Position numbers and translations under genes: made by a program
Notes under the pieces: model-generated
Databases searched by the model: none
What the model was told of the DNA's origin: nothing
The model's input: only the letters and a program-made list of their open reading frames with translations
IMG/VR virus record: IMGVR_UViG_3300036827_000081
Location: 1 to 24,934 of that record
Length of the DNA: 24,934 nt
Origin: a virus
Reading direction: 5' to 3' (one strand)
Part shown: positions 15,057-22,730 of the stretch, one piece after another
Layout of the letters: every line of letters starts with the position of its first letter
Position numbering within the stretch: position 1 is the stretch's first letter

Positions 15057-17693
15057 ATGGCTCTCGCGCCTCCTTCCTCCGAGTGGGGCCAGCAAGCCTG
15101 GGGCGGGATGCCCTGGGGCGGCAACTACGCCGGATCGTTTCCGCAGACCGTCGACTTCAGCGGCGCCGGAATTGCCAGCGGCGAGGCCTTCGGATCGCTG
15201 ACGATCCTGCTGGGCAATGAGATCCTGCCGGCGTCGATCGCCAGCGGCGAGGCTTGGGGCACGCCGACGCTGGCTGGCCCGATCCTGGCCACCAGCATTC
15301 CCTCCGGCGAGGCCTGGGGCACGGCCGCGCTCGGCCTGACTGTATTCCCGGCGGCGATCGCCAGCGCGGAGGCCTGGGGCACGCCCAAGCTGAGCCTCAA
15401 GATATTCCCGGCGTCGATCGCCAGCGGCGAGGCCTGGGGCAGCCTGACCGCCACCGAAACCGGCCCGGTGGTCCACGCCTCCTCGATCGCCAGCGCCGAG
15501 GCCTGGGGCGCGCCCACGCTGGCCGGTCCGCTCCTGGTCCAGGGAATCCCCTCCCTCCTGGCCTTCGGCCTGCCTGGGGCCGCGGGGCCGCTAACGGTGG
15601 TAGGTATCGCGAGCGCCGAGGCCTGGGGCGCCCCCACGCTGAACGTGATCCAGAATGTGGACCTGGCCGGCCAGGGGATCGCGAGCGCCGAGGCCTGGGG
15701 CACGCCGCAGGTTCACCTGGTCATCAGCGTGAACCCCGATGGGATTCCCTCCAGTGAGGCGTGGGGCAGCCCGACGCTCGCGAGCGGCAAGCAGCGCATC
15801 TTCGCGGCGTCGATCCTCAGCGGGGAGGCCTGGGGCTATCCGGCGATCGCCGGCGGCTTCGCCTACCCCTCCGGCCTGGCCATGTTCATCGGGGGCTATG
15901 ACCGCTCGGGCGACCTTCGCATGAAGATCAACGCGGCCAGCTCCCGCAGCCAGACCCTCGGGCGCGCCACACTCCAGTTCGACCTGGTCGACAAGACCGG
16001 CGCCCACAGCTATACGCCGCAGATCGGGCAGACTTGCCTGGTGATGGACTTCGGGCGGCGCGTCTTCGCGGGCTGCCTGTCCGATGTGGTGGCCGAGCTG
16101 CAGCCGCAGTCCGCCGCCGTGATCTACCATTGCACGGCGCTCGACAAATCTTCGATCTGCGATCGCCGGGTGGTCTTCGCCACCTATCCGGCCGGCGCCG
16201 ACGCCTATGCCACGGTGCTGGAAATCGTCGGGGGATTCCTCAATGGCGAGGGCATCACCGTGAACGGGGTGGCTCCCGACCTCGGCACTCTGACCAGCGA
16301 TCTGATTTGCAACGGCCAGACCGTGCGCCAGGTGTTCGATTCGCTGGCCACCGACGTCGGCGGCATCTGGTGGGTTACGATGGACAGCGACCTCGGTTTC
16401 ACCGGCAACCTGGTCTCGCCCCCTTGCCCCTTCGAGTTCTTCGACGGGTCGGCCAACTGGCGCAAGCTGACGGTGGAGCAAACGCTGCTGAATTATCGCA
16501 ACAAGCAGTGGGCCGTCTCCGATCGCAACACCGTGCCGACCAGCGGCGGAACCGAGAACGTCGCGCTGACCGAGACGTATACGCTCCCGCAGCCCGCGGC
16601 GCAGGCCGCCGGCTTCCAGCTGGGCGCGCTCGTGCTGCAGATGAACTGGTCGCAAATCGTCTCGATCACGGTCAACGGGACGCCCGTCAACTTCGTGGAT
16701 ATGGGAACCGGCGGTGCGCAGTACAACATCGGCGGCGTCTATTGGGGCTTCCCCGGGTCGCCCTACATCTATCCACCCAACGCCGCGAACAACGATCCGG
16801 ACTTCCCCGACCCGCCTGGCGGGACGGACCCGGCCCCCAACCCGGGCGACGTCCTGGTGGTGAGCTACATCTCGACCGTACAGACGGCCGCCGTGACCGA
16901 GCAGGCCGCCCTCGCGCCTTCGGATCCAAATCTGGGGGGAGGCAACGGAACCTGCGGCAGCGGAGTCTATGAGGCGGTTGAGCAGGTGAAGGGCATCACG
17001 ACGATCAGCGACTTAAATGCGATCGCCCAGGCGGTGCTCAACAAGCTGGGGGGAATCCCCACCATCCTCAAGGCCGAGACGGACCAGCCTGGCGCGGCGG
17101 TCGGGCAGACACTGCACGTCGACCTGCCCAGCTGCAACGCGCCCGACATGGATCTGATCATCACGGAGGTGGACTGGGTCCACAACCCCGTCGACCTCGG
17201 CAAGGGGTCCGCGCTGCGGTGGAGCATTACGGCGATGGCGCCCGCCGACATCGGCAACTGGGTGGGTTGGTTCGAGGACCTGGTCGGGCGCACTCAGAAC
17301 GCGCCGCCGCTCGATCGCTTCGAGACCGCCAGCTTCGTCCTGGCGCCTGGCTCCAGCCTGGCGGCCGGCCTGGTGGCGACGAATCCCTACATCGTGAAGC
17401 ACACCGGCAAGCCGGCGCAGGTGGTGATCGCGGCCACCACGCCTCCGGTCGGGCAGGACCTGGTGCTCGATATCACGGTCGGAATGGGAGGACCCAGCAT
17501 CTTCAACCCGGGACAGCAGCCCGTGCTCCCCGCGGGTTCGACGCAGGTGGTCATCGTCAACCCGGCCGCCTTCGCGCTCGCGTACCTCTACAAGAACCAG
17601 GTCCTGTTTCCGACGGCCGCCTATCGGGTTGTCTCCAGCGGATCGACGGCGCAGGCCTCGGGCGTGTCGATGGACGCGGAGTGGACGTACTGA
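15057..17693 (+). CDS. Tail-tip hub-like protein with N-terminal SEAWG repeats
   Basis: 878 residues with an AGGAGAG ribosome site 3 bases upstream. Residues 1-38 are Trp/Gly-rich; residues 39 to about 262 hold eleven repeats of IASGEAWGTP type. From about 275 on, the fold looks like the hub domains of siphovirus tail-tip proteins: GRATLQFDLVDKTGAHSYTPQIGQTCLVMDFGRRVFAGCLSDV, then AYATVLEIVGGFLNGEGI and NGQTVRQVFDSLATDVGGIWWVTMDSDLGFTG, later DLNAIAQAVLNKLGG and the LIITEVDWVHNP strand. The last ~165 residues form another beta domain (ASFVLAPGSSLAAG, VVIVNPAAFALAYLYKNQVLFP). It would close the tube tip and carry fibres. No enzymatic motif was recognised. Confidence 0.75.
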   Translation: MALAPPSSEWGQQAWGGMPWGGNYAGSFPQTVDFSGAGIASGEAFGSLTILLGNEILPASIASGEAWGTPTLAGPILATSIPSGEAWGTAALGLTVFPAAIASAEAWGTPKLSLKIFPASIASGEAWGSLTATETGPVVHASSIASAEAWGAPTLAGPLLVQGIPSLLAFGLPGAAGPLTVVGIASAEAWGAPTLNVIQNVDLAGQGIASAEAWGTPQVHLVISVNPDGIPSSEAWGSPTLASGKQRIFAASILSGEAWGYPAIAGGFAYPSGLAMFIGGYDRSGDLRMKINAASSRSQTLGRATLQFDLVDKTGAHSYTPQIGQTCLVMDFGRRVFAGCLSDVVAELQPQSAAVIYHCTALDKSSICDRRVVFATYPAGADAYATVLEIVGGFLNGEGITVNGVAPDLGTLTSDLICNGQTVRQVFDSLATDVGGIWWVTMDSDLGFTGNLVSPPCPFEFFDGSANWRKLTVEQTLLNYRNKQWAVSDRNTVPTSGGTENVALTETYTLPQPAAQAAGFQLGALVLQMNWSQIVSITVNGTPVNFVDMGTGGAQYNIGGVYWGFPGSPYIYPPNAANNDPDFPDPPGGTDPAPNPGDVLVVSYISTVQTAAVTEQAALAPSDPNLGGGNGTCGSGVYEAVEQVKGITTISDLNAIAQAVLNKLGGIPTILKAETDQPGAAVGQTLHVDLPSCNAPDMDLIITEVDWVHNPVDLGKGSALRWSITAMAPADIGNWVGWFEDLVGRTQNAPPLDRFETASFVLAPGSSLAAGLVATNPYIVKHTGKPAQVVIAATTPPVGQDLVLDITVGMGGPSIFNPGQQPVLPAGSTQVVIVNPAAFALAYLYKNQVLFPTAAYRVVSSGSTAQASGVSMDAEWTY
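15168..15845 (+). repeat. Eleven in-frame SEAWG-type protein repeats
   Basis: Each unit begins I(A/P/L)S(G/A/S)EAWG followed by 12-16 variable, mostly hydrophobic residues. Nine units have an intact EAWG; the first has EAFG and the seventh is degenerate (IPSLLAFG). At DNA level the cores share CGAGGCCTGGGGC with little variation while spacers differ, so the array is old but its core is under constraint. Confidence 0.9.
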
Positions 17694-17710
17694 AATAAAG
17701 ACATAAAGAA

Positions 17711-18874
17711 ATGGCGCTGCGCAAGATCGACGGCTTCGATTGGTGGAACAACACCCAGATCAACGCGAACAGCCTGTCGAAGTACGATGCGGCGCGCGCC
17801 ACGTTCTTCCAGGGCGCCACGGCCGCCGGCAGGTTCGGCGGGTCCGGCCTGCAGCTGGTCAATACCGGCTTCGGGTTCGCGGAGTTCCTGAACACGGTTG
17901 TAGGCAACACGCTCTATATGCACATCGCCGCGAAGCTCCCCTCCGCGACCGTGGGCTATGACAACGCGGTGTGGCTGACGGCGCGGATCGGCGCCGCGGC
18001 CGTGGCGAGCGTCGCGGTCCGGTCCAACGGAGACCTCTCGGTCTACACCGGCGGCGCCGGAACCAACTCCAGCCGCGGGAGCGCGGTGGGCCGCATCACG
18101 CCGGCGCTTACGACCAGCTACGCGTCGGTGGAGCTAGTCATCTCCAACAGCGTCCTGCAGGTGTGGATCGAGGACGTCCTCCGCTTCGAGCTGCCGGGTG
18201 TCTATGCTTCGCCGAGCGTGGCCGGCTTTCGGTGGGAGGTGTTCGGCGGGGGGATGACCGTCGACGACTTCGTGCTGAGCGACGATACCGGAACCACGAA
18301 CAACACGCGCCTGGGCCCGTGCCGTGTCCTGACGCAGTTCCCGGCTGGGGATGGCTCGCTCTTTGGCTGGGTGCCTTCGGTCGCGGGGCCGCACTTCAAC
18401 TGCGTCAACGGCGTGGTGGTTCAGCCCACGCAACCGTACCTGCAGGCCACCGATTCGGCGGGCGACTACTTCACCTTCGGCGTGCCGAGCTGCGGCGGAC
18501 CTTCCGGACTCGGCCGTATCCTCGGGATCGGCGTGAACGGGGTCGCGCGCGCGACAGCCGGCGTCGGATCGATGGGCCTGGCCTGCTGGCCGGTTCCCGG
18601 ATCGCTCAGCCCGCAGGACCTGGCCAACGCCGCGGTGCTGGTCTCGCCAACCATCTGGAGCAACTACCAAGGCATCTCCGAAATCAACCTCCGCAGCGGG
18701 AGCTTCCCCTGGACCGCGGCCGACGTCGGCGCCGCGCTGTGGGGTCCGAACGTAAGCGCGCGCACGGTCCAGTGCGCCGAGTTCTACCTGGAGCTGCTCG
18801 CGACGCTGCGCTCGGGCGTTCCCGTCGACTGCCCTGGCAGCGGAAGCGCTCACAGTTATTCCTACGGCGGGTGA
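17711..18874 (+). CDS. Tail-tip / receptor-side protein with LamG-like fold
   Basis: 387 residues. The N-terminal half resembles phage tail proteins with a concanavalin-like sandwich: KIDGFDWWNNTQINANSLSKYD, GRFGGSGLQLVNTGFGFAEF, LYMHIAAKLPSATVG, VRSNGDLSVYTG, SYASVELVISNSVLQVWIEDVLRFELPG and the closing VDDFVLSDDTG. The C-terminal half (GDGSLFGWVPSVAGPHFNCVNG, YFTFGVPSCGGPSGLGRILGIGVNGVARATAG) is a further beta domain seen in tail proteins, with an FYLELLATL end. It may form part of the receptor-binding tip. The leader is A-rich (ATAAAGA) with no clear Shine-Dalgarno. It is the last structural gene of the late module. Confidence 0.7.
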   Translation: MALRKIDGFDWWNNTQINANSLSKYDAARATFFQGATAAGRFGGSGLQLVNTGFGFAEFLNTVVGNTLYMHIAAKLPSATVGYDNAVWLTARIGAAAVASVAVRSNGDLSVYTGGAGTNSSRGSAVGRITPALTTSYASVELVISNSVLQVWIEDVLRFELPGVYASPSVAGFRWEVFGGGMTVDDFVLSDDTGTTNNTRLGPCRVLTQFPAGDGSLFGWVPSVAGPHFNCVNGVVVQPTQPYLQATDSAGDYFTFGVPSCGGPSGLGRILGIGVNGVARATAGVGSMGLACWPVPGSLSPQDLANAAVLVSPTIWSNYQGISEINLRSGSFPWTAADVGAALWGPNVSARTVQCAEFYLELLATLRSGVPVDCPGSGSAHSYSYGG

Positions 18875-18889
18875 TAGAGTAGGTTGATT

Positions 18890-19186
18890 GTGTTCGACGC
18901 CACCGCGAGCCCCGATGAGCAGACCATGGATCACCCCAGCACTTTCACGAACCAGGACCGCCGCACGCTGATCACCGTCGAGGTCGAGCTCGGCCAGCTC
19001 CAGAATGATTTTAAGCGGCTGCGTGAGACCCTCGAGGAAGCGTCGCCTCCTTCCAAATCAGACTTCGTGAAACTGGAAGAGCGCATGCGCTCGCTCGAAA
19101 ATTTCAAGTGGTGGATCATGGGCATTGCGGCCTTGAGCGGAAGCATCGCCCACCTTCTGCTCTCCGCGGCAACCGGCAAACCCTAG
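18890..19186 (+). CDS. Holin-associated XhlA-like membrane protein
   Basis: 98 residues from GTG 18890, 7 bases after GAGTAGG; TTG 18884 (too close) and ATG 18926 are alternatives. A long coiled-coil part (VELGQLQNDFKRLRETLEE and FVKLEERMRSLENF) is followed by one C-terminal membrane segment (WWIMGIAALSGSIAHLLLSAA). This layout, length and place after the tail genes match XhlA-type hemolysin/holin accessory proteins. In known systems XhlA acts with a holin and an endolysin; neither was recognised nearby, so a lysis role is likely but not proven. A phage membrane scaffold of another kind is the alternative. Confidence 0.6.
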   Translation: MFDATASPDEQTMDHPSTFTNQDRRTLITVEVELGQLQNDFKRLRETLEEASPPSKSDFVKLEERMRSLENFKWWIMGIAALSGSIAHLLLSAATGKP

Positions 19187-19232
19187 CCAAAAGGGATCCC
19201 TATTCATTGAGGTTTGTGGCTCCCGAGCCAAA

Positions 19233-19275
19233 GCCTCCTTGCGGACCGCACCTACCTTTGGTAGGCTACGGAGGC
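19233..19275 (+). promoter_or_regulatory. Structured leader hiding the ribosome site of the RHH gene
   Basis: GCCTCC (19233-19238) pairs with GGAGGC (19270-19275), which holds the Shine-Dalgarno GGAGG one base before the ATG region. Inside lie a perfect 6-bp hairpin CCTACC-TTT-GGTAGG (19251-19265) and a small TGCG-GAC-CGCA stem (19240-19250). Folded, it would be a three-way junction with the ribosome site masked. A palindrome AGGGATCCCT lies upstream at 19192-19201. I see no convincing promoter in 19187-19232. Confidence 0.55.
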
Positions 19276-19276
19276 A

Positions 19277-19429
19277 ATGGACAACAAGACCCTGCACGTC
19301 GAGAACTTTCCTCCGCAGCTGATTCGCCAGGCCAAAGCAGCCGCGGCACTCGAGGGATGCACGCTGCGCGAGCTGATCATCCGGTTACTTCAAAACGTCG
19401 CCACGAAGAAAGGAGGTGATCGCAAATGA
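19277..19429 (+). CDS. Ribbon-helix-helix (Arc-like) regulator
   Basis: 50 residues, too short for many gene finders. The sequence fits the ribbon-helix-helix fold: a strand KTLHVENFP, helix A LIRQAKAAAALEG, a turn CT and helix B LRELIIRLLQNVA, with a basic tail KKGGDRK. Proteins of this type bind DNA as dimers and often repress their own operon or act as antitoxins. GGAGG lies immediately before the start but inside the stem described for 19233-19275, suggesting translational control. Its stop overlaps the next ATG (ATGA). Its last codons also form an extremely strong ribosome site for that next gene. No toxin family was recognised next to it. Confidence 0.7.
   Translation: MDNKTLHVENFPPQLIRQAKAAAALEGCTLRELIIRLLQNVATKKGGDRK
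19407..19421 (+). promoter_or_regulatory. Fifteen-base perfect anti-16S ribosome site
   Basis: AGAAAGGAGGTGATC is the exact complement of GATCACCTCCTTTCT, the common 3' end of bacterial 16S rRNA. GGAGG ends 9 bases before ATG 19426. The site is read as KKGGDR codons of the RHH gene. Few genes carry more than 6-8 such bases. Confidence 0.75.
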
Positions 19430-19650
19430 TGACGCCCCTGCAGGCGAAGCAGGTGGCTACGATGGCCCAGGCCCTGCAGCTGTCGGAAGGCCAGCTGGTT
19501 CGACTGGCCCGCCAGGTGAGCGGCGACGGTTGCATGCTGCGCGACCCGTTCCACCTGAACCCGGCGCAGGCCGAGCTGCTCATCGGGGAACTGCTGGCGA
19601 TCGTCCAGTGTGAGTTCCTTCACGATGGCGAGGCCCTGCTATGCATGTAG
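19426..19650 (+). CDS. Small helical hypothetical protein
   Basis: 74 residues, translated from the very strong ribosome site within the end of the RHH gene. It reads as three helices: LQAKQVATMAQALQL, GQLVRLARQV and NPAQAELLIGELLAIVQC. The order 'Q...i......l.ls...l..l......l....A..LI..L' resembles helical modules in GemA-like and annealing-protein C-termini, but this is a pattern match only. Two cysteines (GDGCML and VQCEF) are present. It overlaps the following gene by 10 bases. Function unknown; position next to an RHH gene makes a partner of that regulator possible. Confidence 0.7.
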   Translation: MMTPLQAKQVATMAQALQLSEGQLVRLARQVSGDGCMLRDPFHLNPAQAELLIGELLAIVQCEFLHDGEALLCM

Positions 19651-19895
19651 AGCACGGCGACTTCCTGTCGGCCTGGGCCGCGCGGGTGGCCGCGCGCCAG
19701 GCCGCCGCCGTCCTGACGCTGATGGCCGACCAGCGGGTTCCGGTTGAGGACGTGCCCCGCCGCCTCAGCTTTCTGCTCGACCATATCCTGTGCGACGAAG
19801 GACAGGCTTTGATTCGTGGCGCGCGCCCCGCCAACCACGGCGCGCGCGGCAGGCTTCTGCAGCTGGAGAAGGGAGGCCAACCACCAACCGACTGA
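19641..19895 (+). CDS. Small hypothetical protein
   Basis: 84 residues, starting 10 bases inside the preceding gene. It is rich in Ala, Arg and Leu, with likely helices FLSAWAARVAARQAAAVLTLMADQ and VPRRLSFLLDHILCDEGQALIR, and a basic Gly/Arg-rich end. No family recognised. It probably belongs to the same transcript as the RHH gene. About 80 bases follow before the ParB-like gene, containing the operator-like dyad at 19939. No membrane segment is seen. Confidence 0.6.
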   Translation: MHVEHGDFLSAWAARVAARQAAAVLTLMADQRVPVEDVPRRLSFLLDHILCDEGQALIRGARPANHGARGRLLQLEKGGQPPTD

Positions 19896-19938
19896 GCTGC
19901 GGGGGGCTGGCCCACGTTCTCTGGCGAGGACCAGCCTC

Positions 19939-19955
19939 GGGCAATTCAATCGCCC
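19939..19955 (+). promoter_or_regulatory. Operator-like dyad before ParB-like gene
   Basis: GGGCAATTCAATCGCCC is a 17-base near palindrome (7 of 8 pairs) with an AT core in GC-rich DNA, 23 bases before ATG 19978. A divergent CTCTCTG-AAAGG (19957-19968) follows and supplies the ribosome site. It could bind the RHH protein or the ParB-like protein. Evidence is symmetry and place only. Confidence 0.3.
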
Positions 19956-19977
19956 ACTCTCTGAAAGGCAAATCAAA

Positions 19978-21714
19978 ATGAACACTGCGGTCCCCACGGC
20001 CGCCGCCATCAGCTCGCTCGTTGAGAGCCCGCTGAATCCGCGGCGGCACTTTAACCAGGCGCGCCTGCTCGAAATGTCGCGCTCGATCAGAACGCTTAGA
20101 GAGGGCGGGCATCCGTTCGGCGTGATCGAACCACTGCTGGTCCGGCCCGTCAATCCGGCCAAGCGAATCCGCAGCGCCGGCGGCCAGCCCAGCTGGGAGA
20201 TCATCGCCGGCGCGCGCCGCTTCCGCGCCGCCAAGATCGCCGGCGTCACAGAGCTCCCCATTACCGCCTCGGACGTCGACGACAAGACGGTCCTCGAAAT
20301 GATGACCATTGAGAATGAGCAGCGCGAGGACATCCACCCGCTGGAGCAGGCCGAGGGATACAACGCGCTGATCGCCTTCGGCTATACGGTCGAGGAACTG
20401 GCCGAGCGCATCGGCAAGGAGGCCGGCTACGTCTACCGGCGCCTCCAACTCCTGCACCTCATCGAACCGCTCAAGAAGGAGTTCATCGCCGAGCGCTTCC
20501 CGTATTCGCACGCGGTCCTGCTCGCCCGCCTGGCGGCGGCCGACCAGTCGCTGGCACACAAGGAGGCGCTGTACAACGATCGCGGCGAGTTCGACCACGC
20601 GAAAGGCACGTGGGTCAAGCCCAAGGAACCGCCAGCCGTCAGCAAGGCCGATCTTGATTCCTGGATTCGGCACCACGTCTACCTGGAGCTGAAGGACGCC
20701 GCCTGGAAGCTGGACGATCCGGAGATCTGGCCGGAGGCGGGGTCTTGCACCGCTTGCCCCAAGCGCTCGGGCGCGAACCTGGCGCTGTTCGAGGACCTGA
20801 AGGGGAGCGAGGACCGTTGCTTGGACCGGCGCTGCTACGAACAGAAGCAGCGCAACTTCATCAAGATCCAGGCGGGCAAGGCGGCCCTCGCGGGCGAGGA
20901 GCTTCCGCTGGTCTCGCTGGGCTATGCCAGCAGCCAGGAGCGTTCGAATCTCCCGCAGCGCACGGTCTATGATCAAACCGAAATCGAGAAGCGCTGCGAG
21001 CACGCGGAGCGCGCGATCGTGGTCCACGCCGGCCGCCACTACAAGACCAAGGTGGGCGCGACCATTCTGATCTGCCGCAAGAAGGATTGCAACGTTCACG
21101 GCAGAGGGCGCTTCGGCGCCGGCGGCCCGTCGCAGGCCGACCTGTGGAAGCACCGCGCCAACGAAGCCCGCCAGAAGGCCGAGCTGCAGGGGCGCCAGCT
21201 GCTCCTGCAGACGGTGGTCGACCTTCCGCGCGTTAGCCTGGCGCTGCCAGAAGCGAAGTGGTGGGTCCTCGAAGCGCTGGTCGACGACGTCCACGATGAG
21301 GCCGAGCTGCTCGCGACGCTACGGATCGATCTGATGCCGGAAGAGGACGGCAAGAAGGTCGGATGCCTGGGCGCGATCCGATACGCCGCGGAGAAGGACC
21401 CCGCGGTGCTGGAGCGTGCGATCATCGCGGCGGCCCTGAACACCGGCGTCCACTTCTACGGTCATCGCGAGAAGGAGCACCCCAACCTGCTCAACCGCGC
21501 GGCGGCCGCGGTGAAGGTGGACGTCAAGAAGACGGTCGCCAAAGGGGTCGCGGCGGTGATGGCTGAGTTCGAGCGGCGCAAGCAGGCCAGCAAGAAGAAG
21601 GTGGCCGCCATGAAAAAGAAGGTCGCAGCGAAGGGCGCGCTCGCTGTGCCAACCCCGAAGCAGAGGAAAGAGGCGGCCAAGCGCCACGCCGCCGCGAAAA
21701 AGGGAGGGAAGTAG
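19978..21714 (+). CDS. ParB-like protein with cysteine and basic extensions
   Basis: 578 residues, about twice a chromosomal ParB. The N-terminal ParB/Sulfiredoxin-like domain shows NPRRHF (20-25), IEPLLVRP (50-57), GARRFRAAKIAG (78-89, the ParB nucleotide-contact box) and NEQREDIHPLEQAEGY (113-128). A helix-turn-helix follows (YTVEELAERIGKEAGYVYRRL). A zinc-like set CTACPK (Cys257, Cys260) and CLDRRC (Cys281, Cys286) and a third CRKKDC lie downstream. The last ~50 residues are Lys/Ala-rich like histone tails. Such forms occur on plasmids and phages; they may organise or mark DNA or control transcription, and partition is not implied, as no ParA is seen. ATG 19978 has AAAGG about 10 bases upstream. 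Confidence 0.85.
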   Translation: MNTAVPTAAAISSLVESPLNPRRHFNQARLLEMSRSIRTLREGGHPFGVIEPLLVRPVNPAKRIRSAGGQPSWEIIAGARRFRAAKIAGVTELPITASDVDDKTVLEMMTIENEQREDIHPLEQAEGYNALIAFGYTVEELAERIGKEAGYVYRRLQLLHLIEPLKKEFIAERFPYSHAVLLARLAAADQSLAHKEALYNDRGEFDHAKGTWVKPKEPPAVSKADLDSWIRHHVYLELKDAAWKLDDPEIWPEAGSCTACPKRSGANLALFEDLKGSEDRCLDRRCYEQKQRNFIKIQAGKAALAGEELPLVSLGYASSQERSNLPQRTVYDQTEIEKRCEHAERAIVVHAGRHYKTKVGATILICRKKDCNVHGRGRFGAGGPSQADLWKHRANEARQKAELQGRQLLLQTVVDLPRVSLALPEAKWWVLEALVDDVHDEAELLATLRIDLMPEEDGKKVGCLGAIRYAAEKDPAVLERAIIAAALNTGVHFYGHREKEHPNLLNRAAAAVKVDVKKTVAKGVAAVMAEFERRKQASKKKVAAMKKKVAAKGALAVPTPKQRKEAAKRHAAAKKGGK

Positions 21715-21873
21715 ATGGCTATGATCATTAACCGGCCGGGGGTCGGTTGGATACTGCTACGGCTGGGAGTGTGCCCGCGCACCTTCGGCCCGTTCGAACA
21801 CGCGCAGGCGGCGCTGGACCAGCTGCTGGAGATCCACGCGATGGGCGGGTTCTTCCTGGAGGTGCGCCCGTGA
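21715..21873 (+). CDS. Small hypothetical protein
   Basis: 52 residues; the ATG directly follows the ParB-like stop (TAGATG) with AGGGAGGG 5-12 bases upstream, a strong ribosome site. It has a short hydrophobic part (VGWILLRLGVCP) and a helix (FEHAQAALDQLLEIHAMG), ending FFLEVRP. The pattern of strand-helix-strand suggests a small folded domain, not a membrane protein. The stop overlaps the next gene's GTG by four bases (GTGA). Family unknown; good start signal and coupling support that it is real. Confidence 0.65.
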   Translation: MAMIINRPGVGWILLRLGVCPRTFGPFEHAQAALDQLLEIHAMGGFFLEVRP

Positions 21874-22730
21874 ACCTACTCAAGCCACTGGTTCTCGAAA
21901 GCGCCAAGATCGAGAACGTTGCGCTGGTCCCGACCAAGGCGTTCTTCAAACCCGTCCTGGTGGTGAGCGCACCCGCCACGGTCGAGGAGGCGAAGTTATT
22001 CTGCGCGGACTGGCTCTTCGACGACGGCGGCCTGCCGCGCTCGATCGACGGCGCCGTGAAGCTCCACGGCGCGCTCGCCGGCGCGATGGTCGAACTGATC
22101 GGGGCGCACCAGACCCGCGAGGTCGGCAGCGAGGAGGTCGCGCACGTGGCCTTCTACCGCGAAGAGAAGAAGGCCATGCGCATCCGGCTTCGGATCCATT
22201 TTCCGGAGGACGCCCGCCTCGGCGACTTGCTCGAATTTTTGGCCGAGCTCAACAAGGCCGAGTTCCGCGTGACCGTTACCGACCGGCAGGGATCGCTCGT
22301 GCCGAGGCTGGCAGGCAGGGAGGTTGTTGTCTCCGAGCTTTCCGATATCGTCGCGACCGCCGACGCCGACGGCTTCTACGACGAGCGCTACGCCAGCGTG
22401 CGGCCGTTCAAGGAGGGCAAGATCGAGGCCGCGATTCTGGTGCTCGAAACCGCCGAAGGCTTCCGGTCGGGGTGGCGCCTGGTCTCGAAGCTGACTGGCG
22501 CCGATCCACTGACGGCGGGGGAGGTGCTATCGACGGACCGCCTGGCGCTGCCATCCGAGCTCGACGCCCGTACCCTCGCCTGCCGCGAGATGTGGCTACG
22601 GCTGCCTATCCTGAAGCCCAAGGGTCCGAAGGAGCAGAAGCAGGTAGCCGCGCTCGACGCCTGGCTTACCGACCTCGACCCGAAGCTGGCCACCGCCGAG
22701 CGCGAGCCAGCCAGCCAGGAGGTGCAATAG
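21870..22730 (+). CDS. Hypothetical protein, 286 residues
   Basis: Read from GTG 21870, which overlaps the preceding stop; the frame is open further upstream but those codons are Arg/Gly-rich shadow. Alternating strands and helices are visible: IENVALVPTKAFFKPVLVVSAPATVEEAKLFCADWLFDDGGLPRSI, a charged HVAFYREEKKAMRIRLRIHFP, LGDLLEFLAELNKAEFRVTVTDRQ, then ELPSEL-type helices and a polar C-terminus. No known catalytic motif was recognised. It lies in the early module beside ParB-like and cysteine-rich genes, so a DNA-metabolism or nucleic-acid-binding role is possible but unsupported. Confidence 0.75.
   Translation: MNLLKPLVLESAKIENVALVPTKAFFKPVLVVSAPATVEEAKLFCADWLFDDGGLPRSIDGAVKLHGALAGAMVELIGAHQTREVGSEEVAHVAFYREEKKAMRIRLRIHFPEDARLGDLLEFLAELNKAEFRVTVTDRQGSLVPRLAGREVVVSELSDIVATADADGFYDERYASVRPFKEGKIEAAILVLETAEGFRSGWRLVSKLTGADPLTAGEVLSTDRLALPSELDARTLACREMWLRLPILKPKGPKEQKQVAALDAWLTDLDPKLATAEREPASQEVQ

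Noticed and set aside
15168-15845. Regular repeats that could suggest a CRISPR array
   Set aside because: The units are in-frame protein repeats inside a long gene with diverged DNA copies and variable short spacers, unlike CRISPR repeats.
19407-19421. Match to the 16S 3' end as a possible antisense rRNA fragment
   Set aside because: The similarity is limited to 15 bases and ends at the ribosome-site region; it is best explained as a Shine-Dalgarno sequence.
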